Shown here: positions 1-12,197 of the stretch, piece after piece
How positions within the stretch are numbered: the first letter of the stretch is position 1
Layout: the number at the start of each line of letters is the position of its first letter
DNA from: Congeria kusceri
Taxonomy: Eukaryota > Mollusca > Bivalvia > Myida > Dreissenidae
Assembly (NCBI GenBank): GCA_027627225.1
Contig: CM051036.1
Location: 39,497,926-39,561,925 of the forward strand
Direction: 5' to 3'
DNA: 64,000 nt
Notes under the pieces: model-generated
Seen by the model: only the letters and a program-made list of their open reading frames with translations
Databases searched by the model: none
What the model was told of the DNA's origin: nothing
Translations under genes and position numbers: made by a program

Positions 1-866
1 ATATATTAAATGAATAAGGTCCGAAATTATGGCCTCCGAATAAGGAACTGGTTCTATAGTGAACGAAGTCATTCGCAAATGCTTTTATTATATCAACCAA
101 AGTACAAATAAGACAGAAAATACTCGTTTGTCATAAATAACGATTATTATATTATGTTTTAATACACATTTCAGTTCGAATGGAAGTCGAATACGGAATA
201 TGTTTTCCGAAGATATAGTTTTTCGGCAAATAAAATCAACTACATACGATACAATTCAATATTTTCATATATATTTCATTACAAATGCAATTTTCTTTGA
301 CTAATGTTTCAGTTCCTTATTCGCGTCTGAATAAGGAATAAGGAACCAGTTCCTTATTCCTTATTCAATCTGAATAGGGAACTGGAATTTCTAACTCAAA
401 AGATTACCGTACAGGTACCGAAAGGTAACCCATAACTATGAGAATTATTTAAAATGTCAAATGTATTGATTCTAACACATTTCTAATAAGTATTATCCAT
501 GAATTTCTCAGTTCCTTATTCGCGGCTGAATAAGGAACAAGAAACCATTTCCTTATTCCTTATTCAAACTGAATGAGGAACTGGAATTAAAAAAACACCA
601 CACTCATTCACTGATGCTTTCTTCTGTTAAAAACGGAGTACAATTGAGAAAGAAAGTAACCATTTCGAATAAATAACCAGTTTTACCAATAGGAATCGAC
701 CATCCGAAATTTCTTGTCCGAAATTATGGCCTCGGAATAAGGAACTGGTTCTTTAATGAACGGAGTCATTCGCCAATGCTTTTATTTTATGAACCAAAGT
801 ACAAATAAGACAGAAAATACTCGTTTGTCATAATTAACGAATATTATATTGTGTTTTAATACACAA
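1..866. repeat. Left array of a ~699-bp palindrome-rich unit
   Basis: The phrase ending ATTATGGCCTC-GAATAAGGAACTGG recurs about 699 bp apart (near 25 and 724), so this is one full unit plus the start of a second. Each unit contains several short palindromes made of GTTCCTTATTC facing GAATAAGGAAC. The second unit is interrupted at 866 by the LINE and resumes at 4492. The same unit appears in opposite orientation at 8901-10160. No coding potential is seen. Confidence 0.85.
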
Positions 867-1130
867 AACAATCCTTTCGACAGAAGTAAGTATCCCACCT
901 TCAACAACAATCGAGTTATGAATATTGCTGCAGTTGAATACAGTCCGCTCAGCAGACGTTCTACTAGAGACACGATGAATAATTTCTACACCCCTTACTA
1001 GGATAGCGCCGACAAACGTGCTATATATAACCAAACCAATATCTACGACTGCCTACGAAACATTTGCTGCTTTTGTAATGAGGTAATGCAATTATGTGAG
1101 TGCAAAACGATAACTAAACATATTGATTAA

Positions 1131-1775
1131 TTTAATAACAATCGATGTTTACCGGTATATATAAATAATGAAATAGGTAATAATATTTATAAATTATATA
1201 AAATTAGCGAATTAACCACTGACACTAACACAAACGACTCTAGCAGCTTAAATAACAACACCAGTCAATCTCTGCCAATAATAAAAAACACAGCACATGC
1301 ATGCAGCAACAATCTCCATAACAACAACGCCGCTGACAACAACAACAATATTATCAACACCAACACAATTAACATCCAAAAGAGCACATGCAACAACAAC
1401 GACAATGACGTCATCATAAACAAAAATACGTGGAATGAAAACTTTACAACGGAGGGTGAGAATGAAAAACAAATAACTCTAAGAAGTAGTAGTAATATAA
1501 ATAATAATCCAATGTCAGGGTTCGGATTTGAAGGGAAAGGATTATTTATTACACATATTAATATTCAACATTTGTTACCAAAGTTAGATGAAATTAAACT
1601 TCACTTGTATAATGAAAATGCACCATATATTCTTGGAATGTGTGAAACTTTTCTTAGCGAAAATGTTTCAGATAACATTTTATGTATAAATGGATATGTG
1701 TTTGAAAGGAAAGATAGGCATGATAAAAAAAGGTGGTGGAATATTAGTATATATCAGAGAGGATGTATCGTATAG
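1131..1775 (+). pseudogene. LINE polyprotein: Asn-rich leader and start of endonuclease
   Basis: An open frame runs from just after the TAA at 1128 to a TAG at 1773. Its first part is low complexity, dominated by Asn, Ser and Thr. The ATG at 1512 begins a segment that reads as the start of an exonuclease-endonuclease-phosphatase domain: a strand containing HINIQHLLPK, then a helix and the motif ILGMCETFL, whose Glu corresponds to the catalytic Glu of LINE apurinic endonucleases. The domain is cut off near 1770 and the sequence passes into a telomere-like tract, so roughly the central half of the endonuclease, including the Asp/Asn active-site strand, is missing. Confidence 0.75.
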
Positions 1776-1795
1776 GGGACGTTCCGATATTGAAA

Positions 1796-1823
1796 CTAAC
1801 CCTAACCCTAACCCTAACCCTAA
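1796..1823. repeat. Interstitial telomere-like (CCCTAA)n tract
   Basis: About four and a half perfect copies of CCCTAA, the complement of the TTAGGG telomere repeat used by molluscs, lie at the point where the LINE endonuclease is broken. The tract replaces endonuclease coding sequence rather than lying between elements. Confidence 0.9.
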
Positions 1824-1833
1824 AAATTACTAA

Positions 1834-2661
1834 ACGTAGCACAACAATTTTTGACCATATATATGCCAATTGTACAAAAACATAACCAAAACATTTGTAG
1901 CAAATTTAACAATTAGTGACCATAAACCTATTCGTGTAATTCTATCATTTACAAATAAAATTAAAAAAACGGGTGAAGGACAAAACTTCGATGAATACGC
2001 ATTTCAAAAAAAAGTTATACATTTAGGCATTGATAATGTTGAAACATATCATGACTCGAACGAAGCACTTAATGTCTTTTATGAGATTTTAAATTTTGCC
2101 CTAACCAAACACTCACCTATAAAAACTAAACGTATTAAACGCGACTATCAACCAGACTGGTTTACTGATGAAATAAAGGCTATGTTATTTAAACGAGACT
2201 TGTGTCATAAAAATGGAGATTTTGCACAATACAAAATGTTGCGAAATCAAGTTACATCAAAAATAAAACATGAAAAGAAACATTTCTTTAATAAAGCTAT
2301 TCAGAAAAATAAAGACAGTTCATTTCTATGGAAAAATTTGAAAACAATGTCACATTTGGAGGAATCAAAGCATTTCAAAATTCCAAAGAAACTTGTCATC
2401 GACAATTCTACAATGGTAAATAATGAAATTGACATTGTTAATGAATTGAATAAATACTTCATAAATATATCAGGCATCATCAAGGAAAATTCATACTCAG
2501 AAGAGTATTTTGCTAATTTAAAGGAAACTCTGGATAAGCAAATACACAAATATGAATTTGACATTGAGTGTATTAGTTCATATGAAGTTAAGAAGATAAT
2601 AGAAAAAATCTCAACATCAATAAATCTACTGGCATTGATGGCGTTAGCGCAAGGATACTGA
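1834..2661 (+). pseudogene. LINE polyprotein: end of endonuclease and linker to RT
   Basis: The coding sequence resumes with a segment resembling TIFDHIYAN, the usual penultimate endonuclease strand. A frameshift near 1870 follows, then LTISDHKPI, the SDH box that supplies the catalytic Asp-His pair. The frame open from 1870 to 2661 continues through a Lys-rich helical linker containing QPDWFTDEI and FLWKNLKTM, typical of the region before the reverse transcriptase in CR1/L2/jockey-type LINEs. It goes out of frame near 2620, just where the KSTGIDGVS motif that opens the reverse transcriptase should be read. Confidence 0.8.
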
Positions 2662-3739
2662 AATATTGTGGGGATATTATAACTCCAGCTATTACATTAA
2701 TTATTAATAACAGCATTTCATCCGGAGTATTCCCAGATTTACTAAAATTTGCTAGAGTTCTGCCAATATTAAAATCGGGCAACCCTGATTCACCTTGCAA
2801 CTATCGTCCAATATCAATTTTGCCAACTATTTAAAAAATATATGAAAGGCATATTTCTACACAAATACATTCATATTTTGAACAAATGAACATTATTCAT
2901 TATGCTCAATCTGGTTTTAGAAAACATCACTCATGCCATACAGCTCTTATTAAACTAATAGACACATGGCTAAAAGCATTTTACTCAGAAAATTAAAACT
3001 GTATCACTTTTCACAACGTTCAATTAAAGTTTTCAATTCCTATTAAACTGACCGAAAACAAATTGTTAAAATTGGGAACATACAATCTGAAATGCTATCG
3101 ATCAAATCTGGTGTTCCACAGGTGTTAATACTTGGGCCGTTGCTATTTTTGTTATATATAAACGACATCGCATTTGTATGCCCTAATATAAATATAGATC
3201 TATACGCTGATGATTCCACTTTACATGAATCTGGAATAGATACATCCGATATACAAACTGAACTGCAATTTAAACTTAATAGTATAAATAAATGGTGTTC
3301 ACTAAATAACATGTCATTGAATCCAGAAAAATCAAAATGCATGTTGATCGGGACTCGTCATAAAATAACCATTTCTAGTCCACTTAATATCAATATAAAT
3401 GGAAATGACTTAGAAAATGTATGTAGGACGAAAATCGTAGGTATTTATGTTGATCAAACCTTGAATTGGCATGATCAAATAGATCACATTTGTAAACAGC
3501 GGAACAGTAAAATTACATTATTAAAACACATCATATACTTTCTCAGTGATGAAATGAAAGAAATGTTTTATAATGCATATATTTTACCTATTTTTGACTA
3601 CTGTTGTACTATTTGGGGAAAACCGAACAATTCGTATATAAACAAGATTTTAGTACTACGAAAAAGAACAGCTAAAATAGTTCTTTATAAACCTTCAAGG
3701 GCTGCTTCTGTAGAACTTTTTAAACATTACGTTGGATGA
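2620..3739 (+). pseudogene. LINE reverse transcriptase, internally deleted
   Basis: After the frameshift the sequence encodes the RT fingers: STGIDGVSARILK, then a segment with NYRPISILP and an in-frame TAA at 2833, then QSGFRKHHSCHTAL. The next block, which should hold the first catalytic Asp (motif A), is missing around 2995-3080 and replaced by unalignable sequence. Coding resumes at about 3092 with SGVPQ and continues through YADDSTL (motif C), INKWCSLNNMSLNPEK and KIVGIYVD. The loss of motif A and the stop codon make this non-functional. A further frameshift at about 3736 leads into the C-terminal domain. Confidence 0.9.
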
Positions 3740-4041
3740 AATTTAATGACAGAGTAAAATACCACACTGCTATACAAATATATAAAACCGTTTACAATTT
3801 GGTGCCATCATATATGAAATATTTTTTAACCTTTTCAAACAATCAATCCCACTATTTACGATCAGCTATGCACAAAGATCTTATTTTGCCAATTAAACCA
3901 CGAACAAAATACTACAAAGATACATATACATACTACTGCATAATCGTATGGAACAATTTACCATTGGAATTAAGAAATAAATCTTCATTACCATCATTCA
4001 AACGAGCATATAAAACATATTTACTTGAACAAGTCAAATAG
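3736..4041 (+). pseudogene. LINE polyprotein C-terminal domain
   Basis: This 101-codon frame overlaps the end of the RT frame by 4 nt in another phase. It encodes the conserved C-terminal helices of CR1/L2-like LINEs: a segment around VPSYMKYFL, the motif IVWNNLPLELR and a final SLPSFKRAYKTYLL before the stop. The protein end looks natural; only the frame is broken. Confidence 0.85.
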
Positions 4042-4491
4042 ATGTAACACAAATATCACAATTATAATACTGATATAGATATATTTATTGAAAATTAGAA
4101 AATGTATATTGAAATTGATGTTGTTAGCAAATAATTATATTTGTTTTGTATATGGAGAATTTTTATGAAAATGTAACATTTTTATGAGTGTGTCAATGCA
4201 TTGTGCATAAATTCTATTTTCTATTGCTGTCTGTCGATGCTTTGTAATTGTTTTTTTATTGAGAAAATTATTATTATTATTATTATTATTGCCATTATCA
4301 TTATTATTATCATTATTAAATTTACTGTGTGCTTGTTTTGTAATTATATGTTAAATGTGAAGTTGGTTGAATGTTTGAATGTGTATGAAGGCCATATGAA
4401 AATAAAGTATGTTTTTATCATGACAATACTATGTCTTATATGTCACCTTCGTAAAATAATGTGATTATTATTATTATTATTATTATTATAG
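4042..4491 (+). repeat. LINE 3' UTR with TTA-repeat tail
   Basis: A non-coding AT-rich tail follows the last LINE stop codon. It contains a first TTA/ATT microsatellite at about 4265-4320 and ends in a second, (TTA)n, at about 4463-4490, directly abutting the host repeat at 4492. A short microsatellite instead of poly(A) is the usual 3' end of CR1/L2-type LINEs. Confidence 0.8.
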
Positions 4492-5150
4492 AATGGAAGT
4501 CGAATACGGAATGTGTTTTCAAACGATACAGTTTTTCTGAAAATAAATTCAACTACAAGCGATACAATTTACTGTATCCAGAAATATTTCATTATAATTG
4601 CAATAATATCTGACTAATATTTCAGTTCCTTATTCGCGTCTGAATAAGGAATAAGGAACCGGCTCCTTATTCCTTATTCAATCTGAATAAGGAACTGGAA
4701 TTTTCTAATTTCAACGATTACTGTACACGTACGGAAAGGTAACCCATTTCTATGAGAATTACTTTAAAAGTTGTCATGTATATCAGATGAATTCATTTCA
4801 ACCCATTTCTACTAGGTATTATTCGTGAATTTCTCAGTTCCTTATTCGCGGCTGAATAAGGAACAAGGAACCAGTTCCTTATTCCTTATTGAAACTGAAT
4901 AAGAAACTTGAATTTAAAACACGACATTCATTCATTGATGCTTTCCTCTGTTACACACGGAGTAGAATTGAAAAAGAAAGTAACCAGTTCGCGTAAATAA
5001 CCAGTTTTTTTCCGATAGGAACCGACCATCCAAATTTGCTTGTCCTAAATTATGGCCTCCGAATAAGGAACTGGTTTTTTAGTGAACGAAATACGTTAAC
5101 CTTTGTTTCTGTTATATAAAACATAGTAGAAATAAGACAGAAAATACGAG
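4492..5150. repeat. Palindrome-rich unit resumes after the LINE
   Basis: The sequence restarts at GAATGGAAGTCGAATACGGA exactly as in the first unit and runs through two GTTCCTTATTC/GAATAAGGAAC palindrome clusters (about 4623-4700 and 4833-4910). A third unit begins near 5048 and stops after about 100 bp at AAGACAGAAAATAC. Confidence 0.85.
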
Positions 5151-6261
5151 GACACATGGAATCACTTTTCGCGGATCACGGATCGCGGATCAAACAGACA
5201 TTCGCGTTCATGTTCACGTTCACATCATGGAATACGGGCTATAAACGTAGTACGAAAGTTACAGAAAAAAATAATTTGACATACCTAAGCATCATAACTA
5301 TGTTTATAATTGATCGGTTACCTAACAAATAAATACACAATAGCTTTGCAAGGTTAAATACAATTTCAGAAAATATGTTTTCTATGTTCTCTGCAAATAC
5401 AAGCACCTACAAACAAAACAGTGTACTTTTTCAAATACATTTTCTTAATTATCATAATTATTGTAAAATGTTGCTTACAGGCTCATCATTTCTTATTAAA
5501 CCACGAATAAGGCACTACAACTTTAATGAACTAATGCGTTCACTATTCCATCTTCATATGAAAATCGAAGTAGCAGCGGGACACACACAAAAAAACTACA
5601 AACATTTGTGATAGAGAAGTAACTAGTAAGGTATTTTTAGCTAGAAATCTATCATCCGAATGTGTTCGTCCGATATTAAGGCCTCTGAATAAGGAACTGG
5701 GACATTAGTCAAAAGTACCTATATTACTGCTAGCTTTAGTACAATGTATTCAGATATTTAATCTACCATGCATATAATCTTGACGATACAAATACATGTA
5801 ATCAAAGAATCAGGAATAAGAGATTGTCAGTTTATAAGTTTCTTTTCTGGTGTATTTTTTTAAACAAAAGAAGCAATGTCACATGCAGATGTTCAGTCAA
5901 GTTTCAGTTCCTTATTCGGAGGCCATAATTTCGGACGAACTCATTCGGATTGTTCAATTCTAGTGGTTGTAGTAGTTAGTGATGCTTAATTATGCGAAAT
6001 GGTTGTGTTCTGCCACATTTCTACTACATTAGAAAATGGAACAAACAATATTGTATATACTTGTTCACTAAAATTCAGTTCCTTATTCGAGGTATAATAT
6101 GAATTGAGGCAAGTCGGGAAAAACAACATGTATGATAATAATAATATTATAGGTTAAATAAGTTATCAGGGGCGTAACTAGGCGCAACTATTATGATGTC
6201 GAGATTGAAAATTCCATAATAACGACAATATAGAAATTTACATTAAAACTCTAGATCAAAC
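5151..6261. other. Non-coding stretch with fragments of the palindromic family
   Basis: No gene is seen. Short pieces of the GTTCCTTATTC family recur at about 5667-5702, 5905-5962 (inverted) and 6075-6096. Near 5168 is a small direct repeat of GATCACGGATCGCGGATCA type. The open frame at 5375-5611 has no recognisable domain. Confidence 0.6.
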
Positions 6262-7850
6262 GGTATATGAATGCCATTCGTCCGTCCGTCCGTCCGTCCG
6301 TCTATCCGTCCGTCTGTCATTCCGTCTGTCCGTAACATTTTCGTGTCCGCTCCATATCTCCTATACCCTTTGAAGGATTTTCATAAAACTTGGCTAAAAT
6401 GTTTAGGTCATTGAGTCGATGTGCAGAAGGCATAAGTCAGTCACGCCGGCTCAAGGTCATGGTCACACTTGAAGGTCAAATATTCGAGCCTCCATTTCGT
6501 GTCCGCTCAATATCTCCTATACCCTTTTAAGAGATTTTCATTAAACTTGGCTCAAATGTTAAGGTCATTGAGACGATGTGCAGAAGGCATGAGTCAGTCA
6601 CGCCGGTTCAAGGTCAAGGTCACATTTGAAGGTCAAATATTCGAGCCTCCATTTCGTGTCCGCTCCATATCTCCTATACACTTTGAATGATTTTCATAAA
6701 ACTTGGCTCAAATGTTTAAGTCATTGAGATGATATGCAGAAGGCATGAGTCAGTCACGCCGGCTCAAGGTCAAGGTCACACTTGAAGGTCAAATATTCGA
6801 GCCTCCATTTCGTGTCCGCTCCATATCTCCTATACCCTTTTAATGATTTTCATGAAACTTGGCTCAAATGTTAAGGTCATTAAGACGATGTGCAGAAGGC
6901 ATGAGTCAATCACGCCGGCTCAAGGTCCAGGTTACACTTGAAGGTCAAATACTCAGGCCTAGATTTAGTGTCCGCTCCATATCTCATATACCCTTTGAAG
7001 GATTTTCATGAAACTTGGCTCAAATGTTCAGTTCATTGAGACAATGTGCAGAAGGCATGATTCAGTCACGCCCGTTCAAGGTCAAGGTCACACTTGAAGG
7101 TCAAATATTCGAGCCTCCATTTCGTGTCCCCTCCATATCTCCTTTGCCTCTTGAAGGATTTTCATGAAACCTGGCTCAAATTTTTAAGTCATTGAGACGA
7201 TGTGCAGAAGGCATGGGCCTTTCACTACAGCTCAAGGTCAAGGTCACACTTGTAGGTAAAATTTTTGAGCCTCCATTTTCGTGTCCGTTTTTCGTGTCCG
7301 CTCCATATCCCCTATACCCTTTGAAGGACTTTCATGAAATTTGGCTCAAATGTTTTGCTCCTTGAGACCATGTGCAGAAGGCATAAGCCAGGTCAAGGTC
7401 ACACTTTAAGGCTGAATATTTGAGCCTGTATTTTCATGTCCGTTCTATATCTCCTGTGCCTTTTAAAGGATTTTCATGAAACTTGCCTCAAATGTTTATC
7501 ACATTGAGGCGTGTGCAGAAGGCATGATGCAGTCACGCCACCTCAAGGTCAAGGTCACACTTGAAGGTCAAATCTTTGAGCCTCCATTCTTGTGTCTGCT
7601 CCATATCTCATATGCCTTTTGAATGATTTTTATAAAACTTGGCTCAAATGTTTATCACATTGAGGCAATGTGCACAAGGCATGGAGCAGTCTTGCCACCT
7701 CAAGGTCAAGGTCACACTTAAAGGTCAAATGTTTGAGCCTCCATTTTCGTGTCAGCTCCATATCTCCTATGCCCTTTAATGAATTTTCATGAAACTGATT
7801 AAGGTCAGTGTGATACTTAAAAGTCACCTTTAAAATCTAATGAAGGATCC
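6262..7850. repeat. Tandem array of ~157-bp repeats, about ten copies
   Basis: A (TCCG)n lead-in at about 6278-6330 is followed by roughly ten copies starting TTCGTGTCCGCTCCATATC (near 6340, 6497, 6650, 6807, 6965, 7120, 7290, 7430, 7590, 7745). Each continues with GGATTTTCATGAAACTTGG, a GATGTGCAGAAGGCATG segment and CAAGGTCAAGGTCACACTT. Divergence rises toward the right end. The array closes with CCCGGCGGGGGATATAGC, which I recall as the usual terminus of this family in bivalves. Confidence 0.9.
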
Positions 7851-8900
7851 CGGCGGGGGATATAGCTGTCTTTTGGACTGCCTTGTTAGTATTGTTATTA
7901 TTTGCAAGACTTGAGTGTTGTTAAAACTATGTAGATACAAATTTAATGCGTTCACAAAAATAATCAAATTCGGTCTTACTTCAGCTATGTCTCTGATTAC
8001 AAACCAATTTCATTACAGCTTTATAACATATTTACTGCTTATTTATTTAAAGTTTTCATATTGCGTCATGTGTGCGATTATGTCCATATTTTCGTTGTGT
8101 GTGAGAAGCTGCAACAGGGTAGACTTATTTTTGTCTTTAAATTAATTTGCAATACTATGTTGAACAAAATACGTAAATGTTCATACAGTTTGGTTGACAA
8201 TTAATATATAACACTGGTTATTTGTATGTGGATATTAAATTAAGAACATTCGTAAATAAAACTAGGATACTTGTTTTTAAATTTAAACATTAACCTGACA
8301 TCATTTTGTCTGAGATAAATTATAACTGTATTGTAATTTGTCGTCTCTAAAATGAATGTTGGAATTAATTTCGAGTTAGTATTAAACTTAAACAGACTTA
8401 ACTATTGAAAACATCGGTTTTCATTTCCTATTATTATACGCCCGTTTATTAAAAAAAAAACGCGCCGTATTATGGGAACGCCCAAGCGGGCGGGCGACTG
8501 GAGATCTTTGTCCAGAGCATAACTTTGTCCAGCATGATGGATTGTCTCTGTTTAGTAGTTGAATCTTCGACGGGTGTATCTTTGTGACAATGGCACTCTT
8601 GTTTTGTAAATTGAAATAAATTTGATTGGAACAATGTTTTAATTATATATTGAAGAACTTTTTGTTATTAAAATGTATTATTCCTGAATGATCTACCGTT
8701 CAATATAATTGCATTTGTGGAATATATCTGGATACAGTGCATTGTTTATATATATATACTACTAACTAGTTGATTATATAGGCAAATAAAGTACATGTTC
8801 GGAAAATGCGTTAAGAGTGCAATTGTACTGTGATGTGTATTTACATGTAATCAACTACAAACCTAATAAAATGTGTTAATTATGGAGAAAAAAAGTCCAT
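7851..8900. other. AT-rich intergenic DNA with one repeat fragment
   Basis: No gene is supported. At about 8441-8580 is a GC-rich piece containing CGTATTATGGGAACGCCC and GCGGGCGGGCG, which I recall as a widespread bivalve dispersed repeat. The rest is AT-rich and unassigned. Confidence 0.5.
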
Positions 8901-10160
8901 CTTATTTCTACTATGGTTTATTTAACAGAAGCAATGGTGTATCCACTTTGTCCACTAAAGAACCAGTTGCTTATTCGGAGACCATAATTTCGGACAAACC
9001 AATTCGGATGGTCGATTCCTGTCGGTAAAATTGGATATTTATGCGAAATGGTTACTTTCTTTCTCAATTCTACTCCGTTTTTATTAGAAGAAAGAATCAG
9101 TGAATGAGTGTGGTGTTTTAATTCCAGTTTCTTATTCAGTTTGAATACGGAATAAGGAACTGGTTCCTTGTTCCTATTCAGCCGCGAATAAGGAACTGAG
9201 AAATTCATAAATAATACTTATAAGAAATGTGTTAGAATTAATACATTTGACATTCATGACTGCATTAAAAATTCTCGTTGTAACTGGATACCTTTCGGTA
9301 CGTGTACAGTAATCGTTTGAGTTTAAAATTCCAGTTCCTTATTCAGATTGAATAAGAAATAAGGAACTGCTTCCTTATTCCTTTTTCAGACGCGAATAAG
9401 GAACTGAAACATTAGTCAAAGAAAATTGCATTTGTAATAAAATATTTATGAAAACAGTGAATTGTATCGTGTGTAGTTGATTTTATTTGCCGAAAAACGC
9501 AAAGCATATTCGGTATTCGACTTCCATTCTAACTGAAATATGTATCAAAACATGATAATATTCGTTAATTATGACAAAAGAGTATTTTCTGTCTTATTTC
9601 TACTATGTTTTATATAACAGAAACAAAGGTTAACGTATTTCGTTCACTAAAGAACCAGTTCCTTATTCAGAGGCCATAATTTCGGACAAGTAAATTCAGA
9701 TGGTCGATTCCTATCGGTAAAACTGGTTATTTATGCGAAATGGTTACTTTCTTTATAAATTCTACTCCGTTTTAACAGAAGGAAGCATCAGTGAATGAGT
9801 GTGGTGTTTTCAATTCCAGTTCCTTATTCCGTTTGAATAAGGAATAAGTAACTGGTTCCTTGTTCCCTATTCAGCCGTGAATAAGGAACTGAAACATTTA
9901 TGAGTAATACTTAGTATAAATGTGTAAAATCCAATACATATCACATACATGGCTAAATTGAAAATAATTCTCATAGTAACGGGTTAACTTTCGGTACGTG
10001 TACAGTAATCGTTTAATTTAGAGTTCCTTTTTCAGTTTAAATAAGGAATAAGGAACTGGTTCCTTATTCCTTATTGAGCCGCGAATAAGGAACTGAAACA
10101 ATAATGAATAATACTTAGTACAAATGTGTGAGCATTAATACATTTGACATACATAACAAA
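8901..10160. repeat. Right array of the palindrome-rich unit, inverted
   Basis: This is the reverse complement of the 1-866 / 4492-5150 array: CCATAATTTCGGAC recurs at about 8982 and 9673 (period about 691 bp), and TTCGACTTCCATTC appears near 9518. The open frame at 8918-9208 (minus) lies inside the repeat and is spurious. Together the arrays form an inverted repeat with a spacer of about 3.7 kb. Confidence 0.85.
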
Positions 10161-10195
10161 ATACAGGAAGACAATCGCTACCCTTTGATTTTAAC

Positions 10196-10290
10196 TAGCT
10201 GTTGGGAAGGCAACCGGCCATTTCAGAACAAGCCCTATGCGAGATTCGAACCTTCGACCTCGACGCCCTAACCACTATGTTAAGGAGACG
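10196..10290 (-). repeat. tRNA-derived SINE head, fragment
   Basis: On the minus strand the sequence has an A-box-like TAACATAGTGGTTAG and a B-box GGTTCGAATCTC about 30 nt apart, the internal Pol III promoter layout. No complete cloverleaf can be drawn and the 3' side has no CCA-end context, so this is a SINE fragment rather than a tRNA gene. Confidence 0.5.
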
Positions 10291-10424
10291 ATATACCCTC
10301 GTATTTGAAGATAAACGGATTTGTTTTCGGAAAACATAATCTGTGTTTGACTTGACTGCTTTACGATCATGTATGGCAATCTTAGCGAACATAAACACAG
10401 AATTATATTATATTATATTCAGTT

Positions 10425-10805
10425 TCAAAAAGGAAAAGGGAGCCAGTTCCTTGTTCCCTATTCATTCAATATATATTTTAACTGTTAATAAATTATTTGT
10501 GATTTTTATTATCATGTTTCCTGGTAATCAGTTGGAACGATATAGTACATGTACTTGTTGCACTACAGTTTCAGTATCTTATTCGGTGTTGAATGAGGAA
10601 TAAGGAACCAGTTCCTTATTCCTTATTCGTGGATTTAATATAGGAGCTGATTAATTTAACAATTGTTCTGATTTACCGTAAGACTTTTATGTATTCTTAT
10701 TCGTTTTAAAATGACATCGAATATATCGAGTTTGAATAAGGAATAAAGAATAGTTCCTTATTCCTTATTCGAATAAGGAATAAGGAACCAGGAATAAGGA
10801 ACCAA
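10425..10805. repeat. Further cluster of GTTCCTTATTC palindromes
   Basis: Several inverted copies of GGAATAAGGAAC and its complement are packed at about 10430-10460, 10570-10630 and 10725-10803. The last is nearly continuous alternation of the two orientations and should fold extensively as single strand. The next ~200 bp, to 11010, hold nothing recognisable. Confidence 0.75.
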
Positions 10806-11010
10806 CTTACCCTCCATGGTAATCAAACGATTTAAATTACAGACGATTGCGGCGTGTTTGTAAACTGAAAACAACGCTTCCGCCGATTTACCATAAAAGG
10901 TTGATCGCCTCCTTATCAACAAAATTTAAACCGACTTTATATTCTATAATGGTATTTGGTTAATTAGCGCAAGGAAGGTTTAGGTCTACTGTTATGGTAG
11001 ATACTATTAA

Positions 11011-12197
11011 AGACGTTCGCAACAAAAAGAAAATAGTTTGATTAATTTCTCATTTTGCTTCATTATTTCTTTGTTGTATATAGGTTACAATATAAGTCTT
11101 TGTAAGTCATCAAGTTTCAGTCATTGGTTAGAAGTTTATAAAGCATTATAATAATTAAAAATACACGTATACAATGTATTGCCGAACAAATTAGTTAAAA
11201 AGATCCATTAAATATCTCCATTCTATTTTGGCATTTGATACGTTGTTTACGTAAACACGTAAAAAGGCTACACGGATACCCTTTTTAAAGTCCAATTTTT
11301 CCAAAACAAGTTCGGTGACCCATTCTTTTTATTAATGTTTTGGTGTAAGTATGCATTGGTACATGTATGTGCGAAAAGAAAAGAAAATCTGTCGTGTTGA
11401 ACAAAACATATTGATGCATAATACATGAAGTTTCAGACTTAAATGTCAAGTCTAATTCGCTATTTCAACAGTAAATGTAGGTAAAGCGTTTTTATTACCA
11501 AAATACACTTGTATATTGCCAAACAAGACATGTAAAAACATATCAGTTGAAAGAACCTTAACCTTGTTTGAGAAAAAGCTCTCCTGTGTACTTAAAATAT
11601 TGATAAAAAATCCAACCCCAACGTAAAAAAGGGGCTTCGAAAAGAACCGTATTCAAAACCAAATGTTTCCGGAAGAAGGCCGGTGACCCCTATTTTTTAT
11701 CGCTGTTTTATTTTAGTTTCAGTATACAATGACACATGTACATGGATTTTTTTAAAACAAAATCTGTCGTTTGGAACAAAAGATATTCGTATATTTGATT
11801 ATTTACTGATGTTTTTAAAGGCATATTAAATGCATAGTTAACCTCATTAAGCGTTCATTTAAAGTCAATTTTTAAATGGTAACTATAGATAAAGCGCATT
11901 TTATCATTAAACTGCACTTGTATATTGCCAAACGAAACATTAAAAAAGATGCATTTAAAAATCTCCGTCCTTGTTTGAATATGAACGCTTTATATAATTG
12001 AACATTGCTAGTCACACAAACTAAAAAAAGGGCTTCGACAGGTACCGTATTTAACCCCAATATTTCCGGAACAAGGCCGGTGACCCCTATTTTTTTAGAC
12101 TGTTATAGTTTTAGGATACATTGACGCATGTTTGTGCACATTTTTTAAGAAAATCTGTCGTTGGAAAAAAAAATGAAAGAAATTGTTGCGAACTTCT
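11011..12197. mobile_element. TTAA-flanked non-autonomous DNA element, copy A
   Basis: The element starts AGACGTTCGCAACA after a TTAA at 11007-11010 and ends with the inverted TGTTGCGAACTTCT near a TTAA at 12199-12202. TTAA targets plus short inverted termini point to a piggyBac-type mechanism. The interior has three degenerate ~380-bp subrepeats, each with GGTGACCC-ATTTTTT followed by AAAATCTGTCGT (about 11320, 11685, 12078). No transposase frame is present. Immediately beyond, 12203-12222 repeats the right terminus in opposite orientation, making a tail-to-tail palindrome. Confidence 0.75.

Larger units (their letters stand above)
867..4491 (+). mobile_element. Dead non-LTR retrotransposon (LINE, CR1/L2/jockey-like)
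   Basis: About 3.6 kb of LINE sequence interrupts the palindromic repeat unit. The flanks (ending AATACAC on the left, starting GAATGGAAGTCG on the right) are contiguous, apart from about 10 bp, in the uninterrupted copy near 165-190. In order it contains an Asn-rich leader, a partial apurinic endonuclease, a reverse transcriptase with a YADD box, a C-terminal domain and a TTA-repeat tail. Frameshifts, stop codons and two internal deletions show it is inactive. About 10 bp of target seem to have been lost rather than duplicated. Confidence 0.9.

Noticed and set aside
6469..6690. Open frames inside the 157-bp array
   Set aside because: They repeat with the array and have no domain.
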